64,000 nt of DNA from NCBI GenBank assembly GCA_028456385.1, contig JALNQF010000152.1, forward strand, positions 41,506 to 105,505. The letters are read 5' to 3'. The notes below the pieces were generated by a model. The model saw nothing but the letters and a program-made list of their open reading frames with translations. It did not search any database and was not told the DNA's origin. The stretch comes from Ophiosphaerella korrae. Taxonomy: Eukaryota; Ascomycota; Dothideomycetes; Pleosporales; Phaeosphaeriaceae. Positions 11,094 through 21,989 of the stretch are shown here, one piece after another. The translations under genes and the position numbers were made by a program. How positions within the stretch are numbered: the first letter of the stretch is position 1; the number at the start of each line of letters is the position of its first letter.

Positions 11094-12948
11094 CTAGTAA
11101 CCTAACAAATTTTCCAGCTCTTCAGGCGTCAATGTACTTTTTCTCCTCTTCGGTCGTCCCTGGATTTTAGTTTTGGTCGGCGAGCGCATCGCACGCCTTT
11201 TACTCTTGACCGCTTCCATTTCAGCATCCTCATTTATACCCTTGGCAGATGACACCTTCAAGCCCTCGGCAGCGGCGGCAGCAGCAGCATCAGCCTCAGC
11301 ATGCGCAAGCTTATCAAGCACCGTGAGCTTCGGGGATGGCTCGTCAGGATGATGTCGCGGGCTGGAATGGCGTTTTCTCCTGTTCTGGTGTAGACTATGT
11401 TGACCTAGGCGCGAGGCTTTGCTCGGTGATGATGGGGGAGCAGTTTCATCCGCGTCTACTAGATGCATTCCGGACGCATCTGCATTTTCGTCCTCCAGTT
11501 GAGATGGCGTATTTGGTATAGAGGCGGAGAAGGCCACCTTGCGCGGTGATCGGATGGGTGATTTGTTTGCATCTGTTTCTCGAAGGGCTGTGGGCTTGGC
11601 TTGCAATTTCAGTCTGAACATGTCTGAATCGGTAGTCGTGTCTGCAACTTGGTTTGTTTGAAGAAAAGTGAGCTCCTGTAGCTCCTCATCAAACAGGGAG
11701 CTGGCTTGATCTTCCACGCCCTCCTCATCTTGGCCACCTTCTTGGTCGTCTTCTTGGTCATCTTCCTCAACTATGGAAATGTCTTCATTATGGCCGGTCA
11801 CGAGGCCCACGCTGAGACCCAGTCCCATCTTAAGTTCGTCGAGGTTGATAGTGTCGCCATTGGTCATGCGTTTTCGCCACGAGTCCATGAGCATGAAAGC
11901 TTCACGCAGACGAGCCTCCATCTTCTCCCAGCCGGCTCTGAGTCTATGTATCTCCTCCTCGCGTAGCTCCACTTCATCGACGGCGACGAAGTTTGGATTG
12001 GTCAAGAGGTTCTTGAGATTGTCGAGCACCGTGTCCATGTCGAGGGCCAGGGTGTGGTAATTCGTGGGCAGTGTGCGGAGTGTGGGCTGCTTTGTGTTTG
12101 TATCCCCGTCCTCGTCGGACGGGGCCTCGCCCTCGTCTCTTGTGGTGTATTCGGACATGCCCTGTAGCTCCTTCAAAGTCACAAGGGTGCTCCTGACGAG
12201 GCCAATGAGGTTGTCGTTCTCGTCGCTCAGGGTCTGGCTGAGCTGGGTCAGGAACTCTGTTGTTTCCTGCTTGAGGCTGTATTCGGGGTCGTCGAGGTCG
12301 GGCGGCTCGTCCCGGGAGGCGGTGGTGGGGCCGGCCAGGCCCATGTTTGCCATGTTGCCCGGTTGGATGGTGATGCTCGCACCGACCAGGCCCGTCTTGT
12401 TGCCGCGCTGGTGGGTAGTCAGGTGACTCTTGAGGCGCTGGATCTGGACGTCGCGCTTCCGCACGTCGTTTGCGCAGCCGGTGCGCACCTGCTGGACCGT
12501 CGCCTTGAGCCGCACCATGTCCTCGCGCAGACTGCGGGCGGCGGCCTCAGCATTGCGCAAGGCAGCGCGGGCGACGCGCTCCCGCGACTGGGCGAGCGAC
12601 ACGTGACGGGCCATGTCGTCGTTGCGCGTCTGCAGCGCCTCGAGCGCGGCCGTCTGGCGCGACGAGTCAGAGCGCAGCGTGCGCAGTGTGGCAGCAATGG
12701 ATTCGCGGTGTTCCTGGTCGCGCTGTATCGTGTTAGCAGCGGATTGCGCGCCATGGTGCTGCACTTGCATCGCGCTTCAGGATCAGGTCGTGCACCAGGT
12801 TGATGATGCGCGCCATGGTCTGTTCCTTGCCCCCCTCGCCGCGCGACGGATGGGCAAAGTCGATGGGCTTGCCGTCGCGCAGCAGGCCGCGGGCCAGCAG
12901 CAGGTTGTTGATGTACGTCGCGGCTGTCTTGACATTGTACGCCTCCAT
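11094..12948 (-). CDS. coiled-coil ADIP / Msd1 / TinA-like protein
   Basis: Two exons, 12948-12769 and 12722-11094, give about 602 residues. Exon 1 starts MEAYNVKTAATYINNLLLARGL and ends LILKRD; exon 2 resumes RDQEHRESIAATLRTLRSD. This N-terminal helical region (about 1-190) matches the Afadin/alpha-actinin-binding (ADIP) family, which includes SSX2IP, fission yeast Msd1 and the Aspergillus NIMA-interacting protein TinA. Those proteins anchor microtubule minus ends at spindle poles, so a spindle-pole role is inferred from family. The middle is acidic coiled coil; the C-terminus is basic and Ser/Pro-rich with KRRKSTLTPEELENLLGY. The joining intron (12768-12723, 46 nt) begins GCAAGT, carries CTAAC and ends ACAG. 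Only this GC donor keeps the frame. The upstream in-frame extension to 13137 looks non-coding, so 12948 was chosen as start. Confidence 0.7.
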
Positions 12949-13649
12949 GGTGGTGGTGTTGAGGTCGCATGTCCTGTTCCTGTGTTTACGCCCGCCCGGA
13001 CCACCAACACCGCCCTCGGCCAACGCCCTAGTCTGCACTGGGCCTCTAGCGCCTCTAGCGTCCAGCCTCACGCCCTCGCCTGCCCCACCCTGTCCTAACT
13101 TCACTCCACCCAACACCTCCCTTTTACATGTCAACAAATCAACAACCTTTGCAATCTCTGTCCGTCCCGACCAACCTTGCTTCGCGCGTCATTCAGCGTC
13201 AGCCATCATCCCATTTTTGGCCTCCGGACTTGCTTTACGGTGCGCCCGTGTAGCCGTGCTGCAAGGCGGCTAGTCTTACTTTCTGACTTCATCATGCATC
13301 ATCTATTGCAAGCATCCTCGTGTGCAATGCGATTTATCCCTAAGCCATGTTGCCCCCTATGCGATTTCGTCCTTCGCTTCCTGCACCTTCCTGCCCGTTT
13401 CTGTCCGCACCGAATAACTAACATTGGATACGAGCTCGAAAGAGGATCCTCTTTCGTATTCGGTACCTGTGCAATATCTACCTGCAGCCTAAAACCACTC
13501 CCTTGGATCTCGTTCGTGACTATGCCACGCGGAAGGCTCGGGTCGAGACACACCCCTGATGAATGACTAGCACATCCTACCTGCATTCTACACACTTGCC
13601 TCGTGTATCTGAGCTCGGAGTTGTGTGGGCTATGGTGGGCGGAAATTCC
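12949..13649. other. divergent intergenic region
   Basis: This sits between the divergently oriented ADIP-like gene and the FAD oxidoreductase. It is C-rich near the ADIP-like start (13000-13130). Around 13430-13460 lies a short inverted repeat built on GAAAGAGGATCCTCTTTC. No gene is supported; overlapping frames at 13177-13595 lack domains. Confidence 0.4.
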
Positions 13650-13657
13650 TATAAATT
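13650..13657 (+). promoter_or_regulatory. TATA box of FAD oxidoreductase gene
   Basis: TATAAATT lies 99 bases before the ATG at 13749, a usual spacing for a fungal TATA-containing, regulated gene. A CT-rich leader follows. Sequence and position only. Confidence 0.5.
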
Positions 13658-13748
13658 GCCTCGTGCACCGTCATCCTGTTTGCCTTCACGCTTCAATTGC
13701 ACAGTTGACCTTCGTTGAAACCCCTAATTCTTCATTCCCTCCTCCACT

Positions 13749-15419
13749 ATGGAGAAAGTTTTGCGCAAACTCCTCTTTGCTCTTTTCATCCAAGCACACA
13801 TTGCATCCGCTGCTCCTACTCAAGAAACCACCCAGGCTTGCACTGACCTCAAAGATGCTCTTCCAGGCAAGGTCCTGACCCCCAGTCTCCTAGCTATCGA
13901 GTATGAGCATGAAACCCAGCAGTACTGGTCTACCATTCTACGTTCCATTAATCCGGCCTGCATAATTCAACCGGCGTCTGCTGAAGATGTCTCTATCGTA
14001 GTTAAGACCTTGAACAAATACCCTACTGTCAACTTTGCCACAAGAAGTGGTGGCCATGATCCCAATGTGGGCCACGCCACTGTTGCAGATGGTGTACTCA
14101 TCACCATGACTGATATTGTCGGTGCTACCTATGATGAAACCAAACAGTTGGCTTATGTTAAGCCGGGCGGAGATTGGAACAAGGTCATTGGCGATCTAGA
14201 ACCAAGCGGCGTGACTATCGCTGGCGGACGGCTAGGTCAGTACAATGGGTCAATGCAACCAAACTCTCATCGTGCTAACAGCCCATAGGCGTGGTGGGTG
14301 TTGGAGGACTATTGCTCGGAGGCGGCCTATCTTTCCTCAGCGCTCAGGAAGGTATGGCTGCCGACAACATCATCGGTTGGGAGACAGTCATGGCCAATGG
14401 ATCTATTGTTAATATAGACGCTTCAGCTAACCCAGATCTTACTCGAGCCATGCGGGGCAGTGGCTCTCAATTCGGCATTGTCACTAAATACACTGTCAAG
14501 GTGCACCCAATTGGTCAGGTCTGGGGTGGCTTCTGCACCTACGACAAGAACCAAAGTGATAAATTATATGCTGCTTTGCATAACTTTGTAGCAAACGGAG
14601 CTGAGGATCCCAAGGCTGCCATCATCTTCACCGACATCACGTTAGGGCTTGTCCAGACGAAGATCATCTTCTATTTCTACGAGGGCCTTGAACGACCTAG
14701 CACGGGCCCGTTTGCAGACTTTTTCAAAATCCCAGGTGTCACATGTCTCCCTAGGACACAAAAGTATTCGGAACTGGTAAGAACTTTGAGCACACGAGAC
14801 ATAACCCACCAATACTGATACTGTATAGCTAAGAGCGAACGGGGAACTCATAAGCCTTGTCAATGCTCGGTTCTCATTCCGGGTAAGTAGAATATGAGAC
14901 GTTTTATCACCATCACTGACACATTTCCAGACCTTCACAGTCCCATTCATCCCAACCCGGCCACAAATGTACTCTGAAATCCACGACAAGTTTGATGAAA
15001 TCACTTCTTCATTTCGCCTTAGTCATCCAACATCTCAGTTCTCAGTCGACTTCCAACCTCTCCCGTCCATCATTGCCTCCCACTCGGAGAAGAAAGGCGG
15101 CAACGTCATGGGACTTCAAGGCTCGGACTCCGGCCGCATAATTCTCGAGATACAGGGTTCTTGGCAAATACCTTCGGACGATGCAGTCGCATACAGCCTC
15201 TCTAAACAGCTCACGGACTGGCTAGCAGTCGAAGTCCCCAATTGGCTTCATGAAGCGGGCATGGACACGAACATGTATCTGCCCTTTTTCGTTAATGATG
15301 CTGCGGTTGATCAAGCGGTTACACAGAGTTATCGGGACTACGAAAAATTCAAGGCTTTACAGCGACAGTACGATCCAAATGGCCTTTTTAGCACGAGGGC
15401 GGGTGGGTTCAAGTATTAA
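13749..15419 (+). CDS. secreted FAD-linked oxidoreductase, BBE-like
   Basis: Four exons (13749-14235, 14289-14776, 14829-14882, 14931-15419) with introns of 53, 52 and 48 nt give 505 residues. The N-terminus is a signal peptide (MEKVLRKLLFALFIQAHIASA). A PCMH-type FAD-binding domain follows, with RSGGHDPNVGHA near residue 99 (the His is the usual covalent FAD attachment site of this family), then GGRLG and GVVGVGGLLLGGGLSFLS across the first splice. The berberine-bridge C-terminal segment ends YDPNGLFSTRAGGFKY. Family members oxidise sugars, alkaloids or polyketide intermediates; the substrate here is unknown. Length is typical. The second BBE cysteine is not obvious, suggesting single His-linked FAD. 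All exon junctions keep frame and introns have GT-AG ends. No biosynthetic core gene lies nearby. Confidence 0.85.
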
Positions 15420-15909
15420 ATGGTATTGGACTTGTTTATAGGACAGATTTGTATATAATTATAGGTATTGATAGAAACCAATTACTTTTGTGGGGTAGAA
15501 TTGCAATAAAAGACGCGTCAAATTTGCTCCAACGATTGAAGCCCTAAATAGAAACCCAAGCTTCTTCTCGGAGGTTCTCTAATCGACCAAATACTGTTTT
15601 GACATGATGGGTTAGGATAAGCTTATCTGGTTATTTGTAAACTTATAGTGAAGGCTACATTTCCAATTGCTAGATGGAAGTTTGCGAAGTTTGTGAGCAA
15701 TTGGAGCAAGTCTGAGATGATTGTTCTGAGAAATGTTGTTTTTAAATTTAGAAATTAATTCAGGCTGGGGACATGTTATGAAGCCATCCTACTCGCATCA
15801 CTTGCTCTGATTCCATGACGATGACACTGGCAATGTTCGGCATAAGACCGAGCAACGGATGCGGGGATGTGCTGACCTAAGCTGCGGTTGAATGATGGAT
15901 CGCGATATA
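15420..15909. other. 3' flank up to MITE
   Basis: No gene is supported. The antisense frame at 15798-15983 runs into the left terminal repeat of the transposon-derived element and is an artefact of it. Confidence 0.5.
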
Positions 15910-16415
15910 CGGAGGTGCCTTTCAAAAGTCCTTGCTGACGCTAAAGACGCTAGTACCGCTAGTACCGCCACAAAACGCCACAATTTTCAAATCTACCTTG
16001 CTTTACCAGAGCTCAAGCTCAATAAAGCTCAATAATCTTCTTGATATATATAGGAATTCTCTCCGGAGCTTACCCTAGCACTTATTCTATACCTTAATTA
16101 CCTACTCTCTTCGTTTGATAGTTCGAGCGTAGATAGAGTTGACTGTTTGAGCCGAAAGACTGGTCTCTTCAGCTATTTGAGACGTAGATTTACCAACACA
16201 AGGAGGCTTTGATGTAACAACTAAGACTCAAGTAGTAAGGCTAATATTTAGGGCTATTTGCAGCACTAGGAGTTAAGTATACTTAGCTATCTCTAACTTT
16301 GAAGACTGCTTTGAAGAAACTTCATCTTTGCCAAAGACAGGTGGCGTTACTTAGCGGCGGCGCTAGCGGTGGTGGCGCTTTTAGCGTCAGTAAAAACTTT
16401 TGAAAGGCACCTCCG
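15910..16415. mobile_element. Tc1/mariner-derived MITE with TA target duplication
   Basis: The 506-bp unit is bounded by imperfect terminal inverted repeats of about 70 bp. The outer 20 bases (CGGAGGTGCCTTTCAAAAGT at the left) are identical in inverted form at the right. TA dinucleotides flank both ends (15908-15909 and 16416-16417), the target-site duplication of Tc1/mariner insertion. On the minus strand at about 16100-16210 a degenerate helix-turn-helix reads KSTSQIAEETSLSAQTVNSI followed by YARTIKRR, like the N-terminal DNA-binding domain of Tc1-family transposases. No catalytic DDE/D domain remains, so this is an internally deleted non-autonomous copy. The inner repeats differ mainly by C/T and G/A changes, compatible with RIP. 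Confidence 0.75.
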
Positions 16416-17902
16416 TAGATTGAAGGTATTGACGGTTACAACAAGCGATCGCTTAGAGAAGTTGGGCAATTGCACGCACAGCTTGATTCGTTTGGGTATC
16501 AGTGTTTTGATCGATGGTCTGGCGCATCTCGACGTCACCTTACGTCGATCGCTGTGGGTGGGTGTAGGAAAAGGGCCGATAGTCATGGAGCTCGCAGCCC
16601 CTGGGTGGAACTCGTTTGTGCGATTCAGGTTGACACAATGGAGGAATGTTGGCAATAGCATTCGGAAAGCCCCTTAGGGATACCCGTTCCCAGAAGGAAA
16701 CATGACGTGCAGGGCAACGTGGTGTTGCGGACCGAAATTAATTAGGGAATGGTGGTCGGACCGACGTTGAAACCGGGGTGCTAGGATGACGCTCGCTCGG
16801 CTACGTGTTAGTGGTTGCAGTGGGCAGAAAAGGTGTGGTCAAATGAGGTTTCCCCGTGACGAGGCAGGTAGGGAGATGGATGATGAGCTTGGATTATTTG
16901 GAGGTTGATTGACCCTAGCCACAGGGCGGAGAGCGGGCAAGTTGAGCCACAGAAGCTGTTGCGGCGGCATTTGGTGGTAGCGTGGGGTGGACGTGGGGTA
17001 AAGAGCAAGCCAAAGGCGGAACAAAGCGCAGTGTGCTATATGCTCCACTACGATGCATAAAAATGACTGTAAGCGATGCAAAGCGGGATGATGTGCTGGC
17101 TTTGACGCCCAAGACTCCAAGAGGCCTGGATGGGCCAATGCAGGAACGACGGATTTATGGGCGGGCAAGCGCGGCATCAACTTTATGGGGAGACGAGCAG
17201 TGGTTTGAGAACGGATAATACTTGAGCCTTCACCGCCACTTGACGTAGTTGGTGGAGTCGTCGTGATGTCTGGGGGATTAGCGGGAACGCATGCAAGTGA
17301 TGCTCAACAAAGTGTGTGAGGGGTGTTAGGTTAGGGTGAAGAAGGAACTGGATTCGATGCGACGATTAGCAGAGTGCCCCTCTTGACTATTTGGTGCTGG
17401 GCTGCTGCAGGGTCCAATAAACGGGCAGGCCAAGGACAAGTCCGGTGTTCGGAATGTGATCAGCTGGTCAGTACGGGTAGGGCTTGATGGAGATGAGACG
17501 TGGTTGGTGCGGCGTGGACTGTGAGTGTACCATAGTAGGGCTATGGCAAGTCGAGGGATAGAGGCAGCAGGGTGCATGGTCGGCAGGTCGCGACAGAGTA
17601 ATGAAAGCCATGATTAGGCACGGAAGTCGGATCAAATGATTCGTTGGCAAAGGGCTGAAGCGACTGGCGTTGAGTGGTGGTGGTTGAGTGGTGGGCCGTA
17701 AATGGCTAGATTGCCAAGAGCTGGAGCAGAGATGGCAGCGCTGCATTCTGCCGATGCGACCGACGAGCAGCAGAGAACAGGTCGAATGGAAGAAGATGGC
17801 GAAGAAGAAGAGTGAGTGAGTGGATGAAGCGTGGCCTGGATGTCAGGGCTGACTACTAGAGCGTTGCTGAGCGCAGGCTCGGCCGGGGCGGCAATGGCAA
17901 GA

Positions 17903-17994
17903 CGGTAGATGGTAGATGCAGATGGCAGATGGCAGACAGTAGATGGTGGATGGTGGATGGTGGATAGTAGATACTGGATAGTAGATAGTAGACA
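17903..17994. repeat. degenerate GATGGTG/GATAGTA minisatellite
   Basis: Imperfect tandem units such as GATGGCA, GATGGTG and GATAGTA follow one another for about 90 bases. It lies roughly 0.7 kb before the Sfp1-like ATG. Confidence 0.7.
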
Positions 17995-18356
17995 GCCTGC
18001 TGCCACGCCGTAGCTAGAGAAAGGAAGAGCAGCATCTACCCACGGGGCTCATGCCGCCGTCAGAGTTGCATGTTTTGCTGGGCCGGGGCGCCTCAGCACA
18101 GGACGGGCTCGGGCGATTGGGGGCGCTAGGCTCAAAGCATCGGGCAAGCCGCAACCGTGCTCACCAAGTCTACCGCCTGGCCAGCATCGACTTGTCTTTT
18201 GTCGTCACCGCTCCGCTACATAAGTAATACATGGAGCCCGGCCGTTTCATTTGGCCGCATAATATACCTATCCATTCTACGCTGCATATCGTCGCTGCGT
18301 TGCTGCGTCGCTGCGTCGTCCACACCACTCCACACTCCACACAGGGCTACAGCACT

Positions 18357-18384
18357 CGCACTCACACTCACACTCACACTCGCA
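18357..18384. repeat. (CACTCA)n-like microsatellite
   Basis: Short tandem CTCACA/CACTCG units lie in the leader region of the Sfp1-like gene. In one frame they would encode alternating His-Ser. Confidence 0.6.
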
Positions 18385-18694
18385 CACCCACGTAGTCCTC
18401 GCTTCTCGCTTCGCACCTCTCGCCCCCCTTAGTCATCCTCGGCCGTCCAAGCTGGATTCCCACGAGACCACCACCACCACCACTTCCCCACCACCCCTCT
18501 CCCACTCGCCGCGCGACTCAACCGCTGCGAGCACCCCCATCACCACCCCCGTCCACCACCCTTCGCGCCTGCACTCCTGGCACCGCAAGCCCCACGAGCT
18601 TGTGGCCCGCCAGCTGCCCGACACCGAGCTGCTCTTCGAGGACCCGGGCGACTGTGGCTTTCCGCTTTTCCCCGAGGACCCCTCCCACCTCACC

Positions 18695-19464
18695 ATGGCC
18701 CAAACCGCCGTCCCCGTCGACGTGCACACGGCCCCGCGTTATGCCTCCAATTCGCCCCCAAACCAGACTTCCAACCTCACCTCTGCCCTGAGAGAGGCTG
18801 AGGCCAACCGCGACCCCGCCACCACCACCACCACCACCACCGCCGCCGCCAGCTCGGCGACGGCCAGCCAGCTGAACCCCAATACCTTCGACTTCCACCG
18901 GCCCTCCATGGCCGATCGCCACCCCTCCGTCACCATGCTCGGCTCCTCCTTCTACGGCAATGGCGCCCGCCCCATCTCCATGAAGGACCGCCCCCGTCGA
19001 GAGAGCAACAATATGGGCTCCTTCGCCGGCGGTATGAGCTGGGGCGGCGTGTCCGTCGGCTCCTGGATCCGCGACGAGTAAGCCTGTCTCATCACCCTCA
19101 TTCTCTGCTGCTAACCCCTAGCCCTCCAGCATCATGATGGCTGGCACCTCGCCCGCCCCCTTTACCAGCGGCCAATCGCCCTCGTTCCACTCGTCCTCGT
19201 ACTTGCCCAAGATGGAGGCCAACTTCATGAAGGACTTCACCTGCTGTGGCCTCACCCTCGCCTCACTGCACGATCTGCTCCAGCATTTTGAGGAGACGCA
19301 CGCCAATGCCAACGCCCCCGCGCCCCGCCCATCACACCCGGCCCAGAACGGCTTCCCCCCCATCTCTGGCGCTTCAGGCCCCTCCATTGCACCTGGCCAG
19401 ACACAGGGCGAGCCCGCCATGAACACCCAGCTCGGCTTCCAGCCCAGGTCCGGCTCCGGCTCCG

Positions 19465-19537
<73 letters not shown>

Positions 19538-20651
19538 CTCCGGCTCCGGCTCCGGCTCCCGTCAGCGATTGGGCTCTGTCAGCCGATCCAACTTGTCCAC
19601 CGTGCAGGACATGGATACCTTGGACGACATGGACATGGATGACATTGCTTTTGACAACCTGGCCCCCATTGAAGAGGCACCCGTCCAATTTCCTGTCCAG
19701 CCGAACCACTTCAACCAAAACCAAAACCAAAATCCATTGCCACAGCTCAATGTCAATTTGGCAAATACCATGCAGAATCACAATGGCCTGCGAACATCAA
19801 ATCCTTCCACTCCTGCCGCATCCCAACCCTTCAACCTGCAAAATAACAACCCAACTGTCTCCTCGGTCAATACACCCACTCTCGGCACTGTTCCCATGAC
19901 CCACAATTTAACTTCCCCCGAGTCGTCACATCCTGGCACCCCCGCTGAACTGGACATGGATTTCACAAACTTCAACCCCATGATGGGTATGGGCGACATG
20001 GGCATGGGCATGAACATGAACATGAACTTCAACAATGGCAACTTTGGCTTGAACGGTTTTGACAATAACAATGGCACAATCGACCAGCCTGGAAAGCGGC
20101 TTTTCAGCAAACAGGGCGCAGGATTGAGCCAAGCACAGCTGCAAGCAGCCTTGAAGAACTATCAGCTTGGCGGCAATGATCAGAGCGAGCTTGCGCGAAG
20201 GTTACGAGAACAGCAACTCCTCAACGGCGCGAGCATACCACAATTCCCTTTCCCCGAGGAAGTTAAGCCTTTCAGATGCCCAGTCATTGGCTGCGAGAAG
20301 GCATACAAGAATCAGAATGGTCTCAAGTATCACAAGCAACACGGTCATCAAAATCAACAACTCAAAGAGAATGAGGATGGTTCCTTCTCCATTGTGGATC
20401 CATTGACATCTATTCCATACCCTGGTACCGTGGGCATGGAAAAGGAGAAGCCATATCGATGTGAGGTGTGTGGCAAGCGTTACAAGAATCTCAATGGTCT
20501 CAAGTACCATCGCTCGCATGCCCCGCACTGTAACCCTGAGTTGGCCCTCCAAAAGTTGGGTTTGACGGGCAATTTGCAAAATCTCCAAAACATGCAAAAC
20601 GCCAATGTTGCAGGGGCTGGCATGGGTGGCATCGATCCTTCTATATTCTAA
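18695..20651 (+). CDS. Sfp1-like C2H2 zinc-finger transcription factor
   Basis: Exons 18695-19077 and 19130-20651, joined by a 52-nt intron (GTAAGC, CTAAC, CCAG), give 634 residues. The junction reads [14 protein letters not shown], then [20 protein letters not shown], a block I recognise from fungal Sfp1 homologues. It contains a first atypical finger ([20 protein letters not shown]). Two closely spaced C2H2 fingers near the C-terminus follow: [20 protein letters not shown] and [18 protein letters not shown]. Between lie a Ser-Gly repeat, Asn/Gln-rich stretches and an MGM/NMN-rich segment. Sfp1 in yeast is nuclear and controls ribosome-biogenesis genes and cell size; the same role here is inference. 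The start is uncertain: the frame is open to 18263 with coding-like text but no ATG, so the N-terminus may be longer through an upstream exon. Confidence 0.8.
19450..19559 (+). repeat. coding hexanucleotide repeat (GGCTCY)n, Ser-Gly tract
   Basis: About 18 tandem copies of GGCTCT or GGCTCC encode alternating Gly-Ser inside the Sfp1-like gene. The core is uniform GGCTCT, with GGCTCC at both edges, as expected for recent expansion by slippage. Confidence 0.9.
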
Positions 20652-21989
20652 CGGGGACAAGCACATTTCTCTTACACTTGATGGTTTGGCTGAAAAGTTA
20701 TGATTGGTTTTATACGTCTCACGCCTGCATTTGGAACCGGCGTTCTTGGAATGGAAATATGACCATGCCTCTCCCGCCAAGAGCAGCTATTTCTGGATTT
20801 TGGGATAGGATGCATCTGCATATCTTACGTTTCGCTTCCTGTACATCTCTTTGGAGATGCATCTCCTTTGACCACGCTAGAGTTGGTACGATGATGTTGA
20901 TGCATTAGAGCGGTGTTTCAGTGGCTGTTTGCCTTGTTGGTTTTCTTTCCGATATCCCTGGGTTTGTTTTTCCACTCTTGTTACACAGTCGTCGCTAGAC
21001 TTGGATTTGTTGGGCGTTTCCAAAAGTTTTGAATGCGAGGCATGCTTATACGCTGCCTCTGACAAAACACCAGTTGATTTGTTTTTGTGTTGGTCGATAG
21101 ATGTGCAGGTGTACCAAGCGGCAAGTTGCATGAGAGACATGAAGCACGTAATACCACATTGTTCTATAGCATTCTTGTCCCAGACGTTTACCATGCCTCA
21201 ATCACATGCGTGAATTGAACTAAGTACGAGTTTCATCACGTAGGTACATGGCTTGGCATGTGGGTACCTCAGCAATTGCTGTGTGATGACATTGAAACGG
21301 TTGGTTTCTCAGAGGTAACCCCCCTTCCCCCCCCCCATCCAATGGGCGATAGCTACGCAGCTCACTTACTGCTAATCACAGTACCTATGGTTAGAGCAAC
21401 GCCTCGATCCAAGAGTTAAGCCTTTGCCACTTGCCCACAGCTTCTGTTCGGAACCATCCGTGGTCCACGTGTTGGTTAGATCTTCTTACTGGACAGGATC
21501 CCTGTACCCGATGACATCGCACCGCCACAGAGCTCTCTGCGCGACTTGCTTCCGGACTGCTGTTTACGGCAATGATGTCGCCGCTATCGCCCGGTGGTGG
21601 CTAAAAGTGCCCCAGTCAATGGTCAACCGCAGTCAACCGTGGTTAACCCACAAAGCCGCACTACCATCATCCCGGTGGGCATCCCATGTTTAGCATCTCT
21701 CGCAATATTGAAACGGTTGGCGTTTCTGTGCTAACAGGAGAGGCGAGACTAGAAGCATGTATGGAAGGGCGGTGTGCTGCGACCTCTTATGGGGTAATGA
21801 AAACTACCTTCGTTCCACATGGTCCGAGTAGTTCTGCATACGAGAGTACCAGTCATCTACCCTAGAAGGATTGTATTTTGGACCTGTTGGGAGATTGCAG
21901 CTCTGGGTGCTAATACGTGAGCGGCAGTTGTTTGCGGCGCACGCTTATTGGCTCTTGTTTACATTTTCTGACGTGGGGTACTGTGCCTG
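20652..21989. other. intergenic, no supported gene
   Basis: It includes the 3' UTR of the Sfp1-like gene. A 14-base word, ATTGAAACGGTTGG, occurs twice in direct orientation (21291-21304 and 21707-21720). A short cluster of GTCAACCG/GTTAACC words lies near 21617-21650. No domain-bearing frame was found. Confidence 0.45.

Larger units (their letters stand above)
16418..18694. other. long upstream region of Sfp1-like gene
   Basis: About 2.3 kb holds no supported gene. It contains a minisatellite at 17903-17994 and a CACTCA-type repeat at 18357-18384. The frame of the Sfp1-like gene stays open from 18263 up to its first ATG at 18695 without an upstream ATG, so an unrecognised 5' exon or long leader may lie here. 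The many antisense frames at 16800-18000 are not protein-like. Confidence 0.4.

Noticed and set aside
16347..16677. ORFs on both strands over the right end of the MITE
   Set aside because: They arise from the terminal inverted repeat and flanking DNA. Shared residues with the ORF at 15798-15983 (TFERHLR) only reflect the inverted repeat.
19374..19781. Antisense ORF with Ala/Arg repeats
   Set aside because: It is the reverse complement of the GGCTCT repeat in the Sfp1-like gene.
20877..21213. ORFs on both strands downstream of the Sfp1-like gene
   Set aside because: They lie in the probable 3' UTR, overlap each other and have no recognisable domain.
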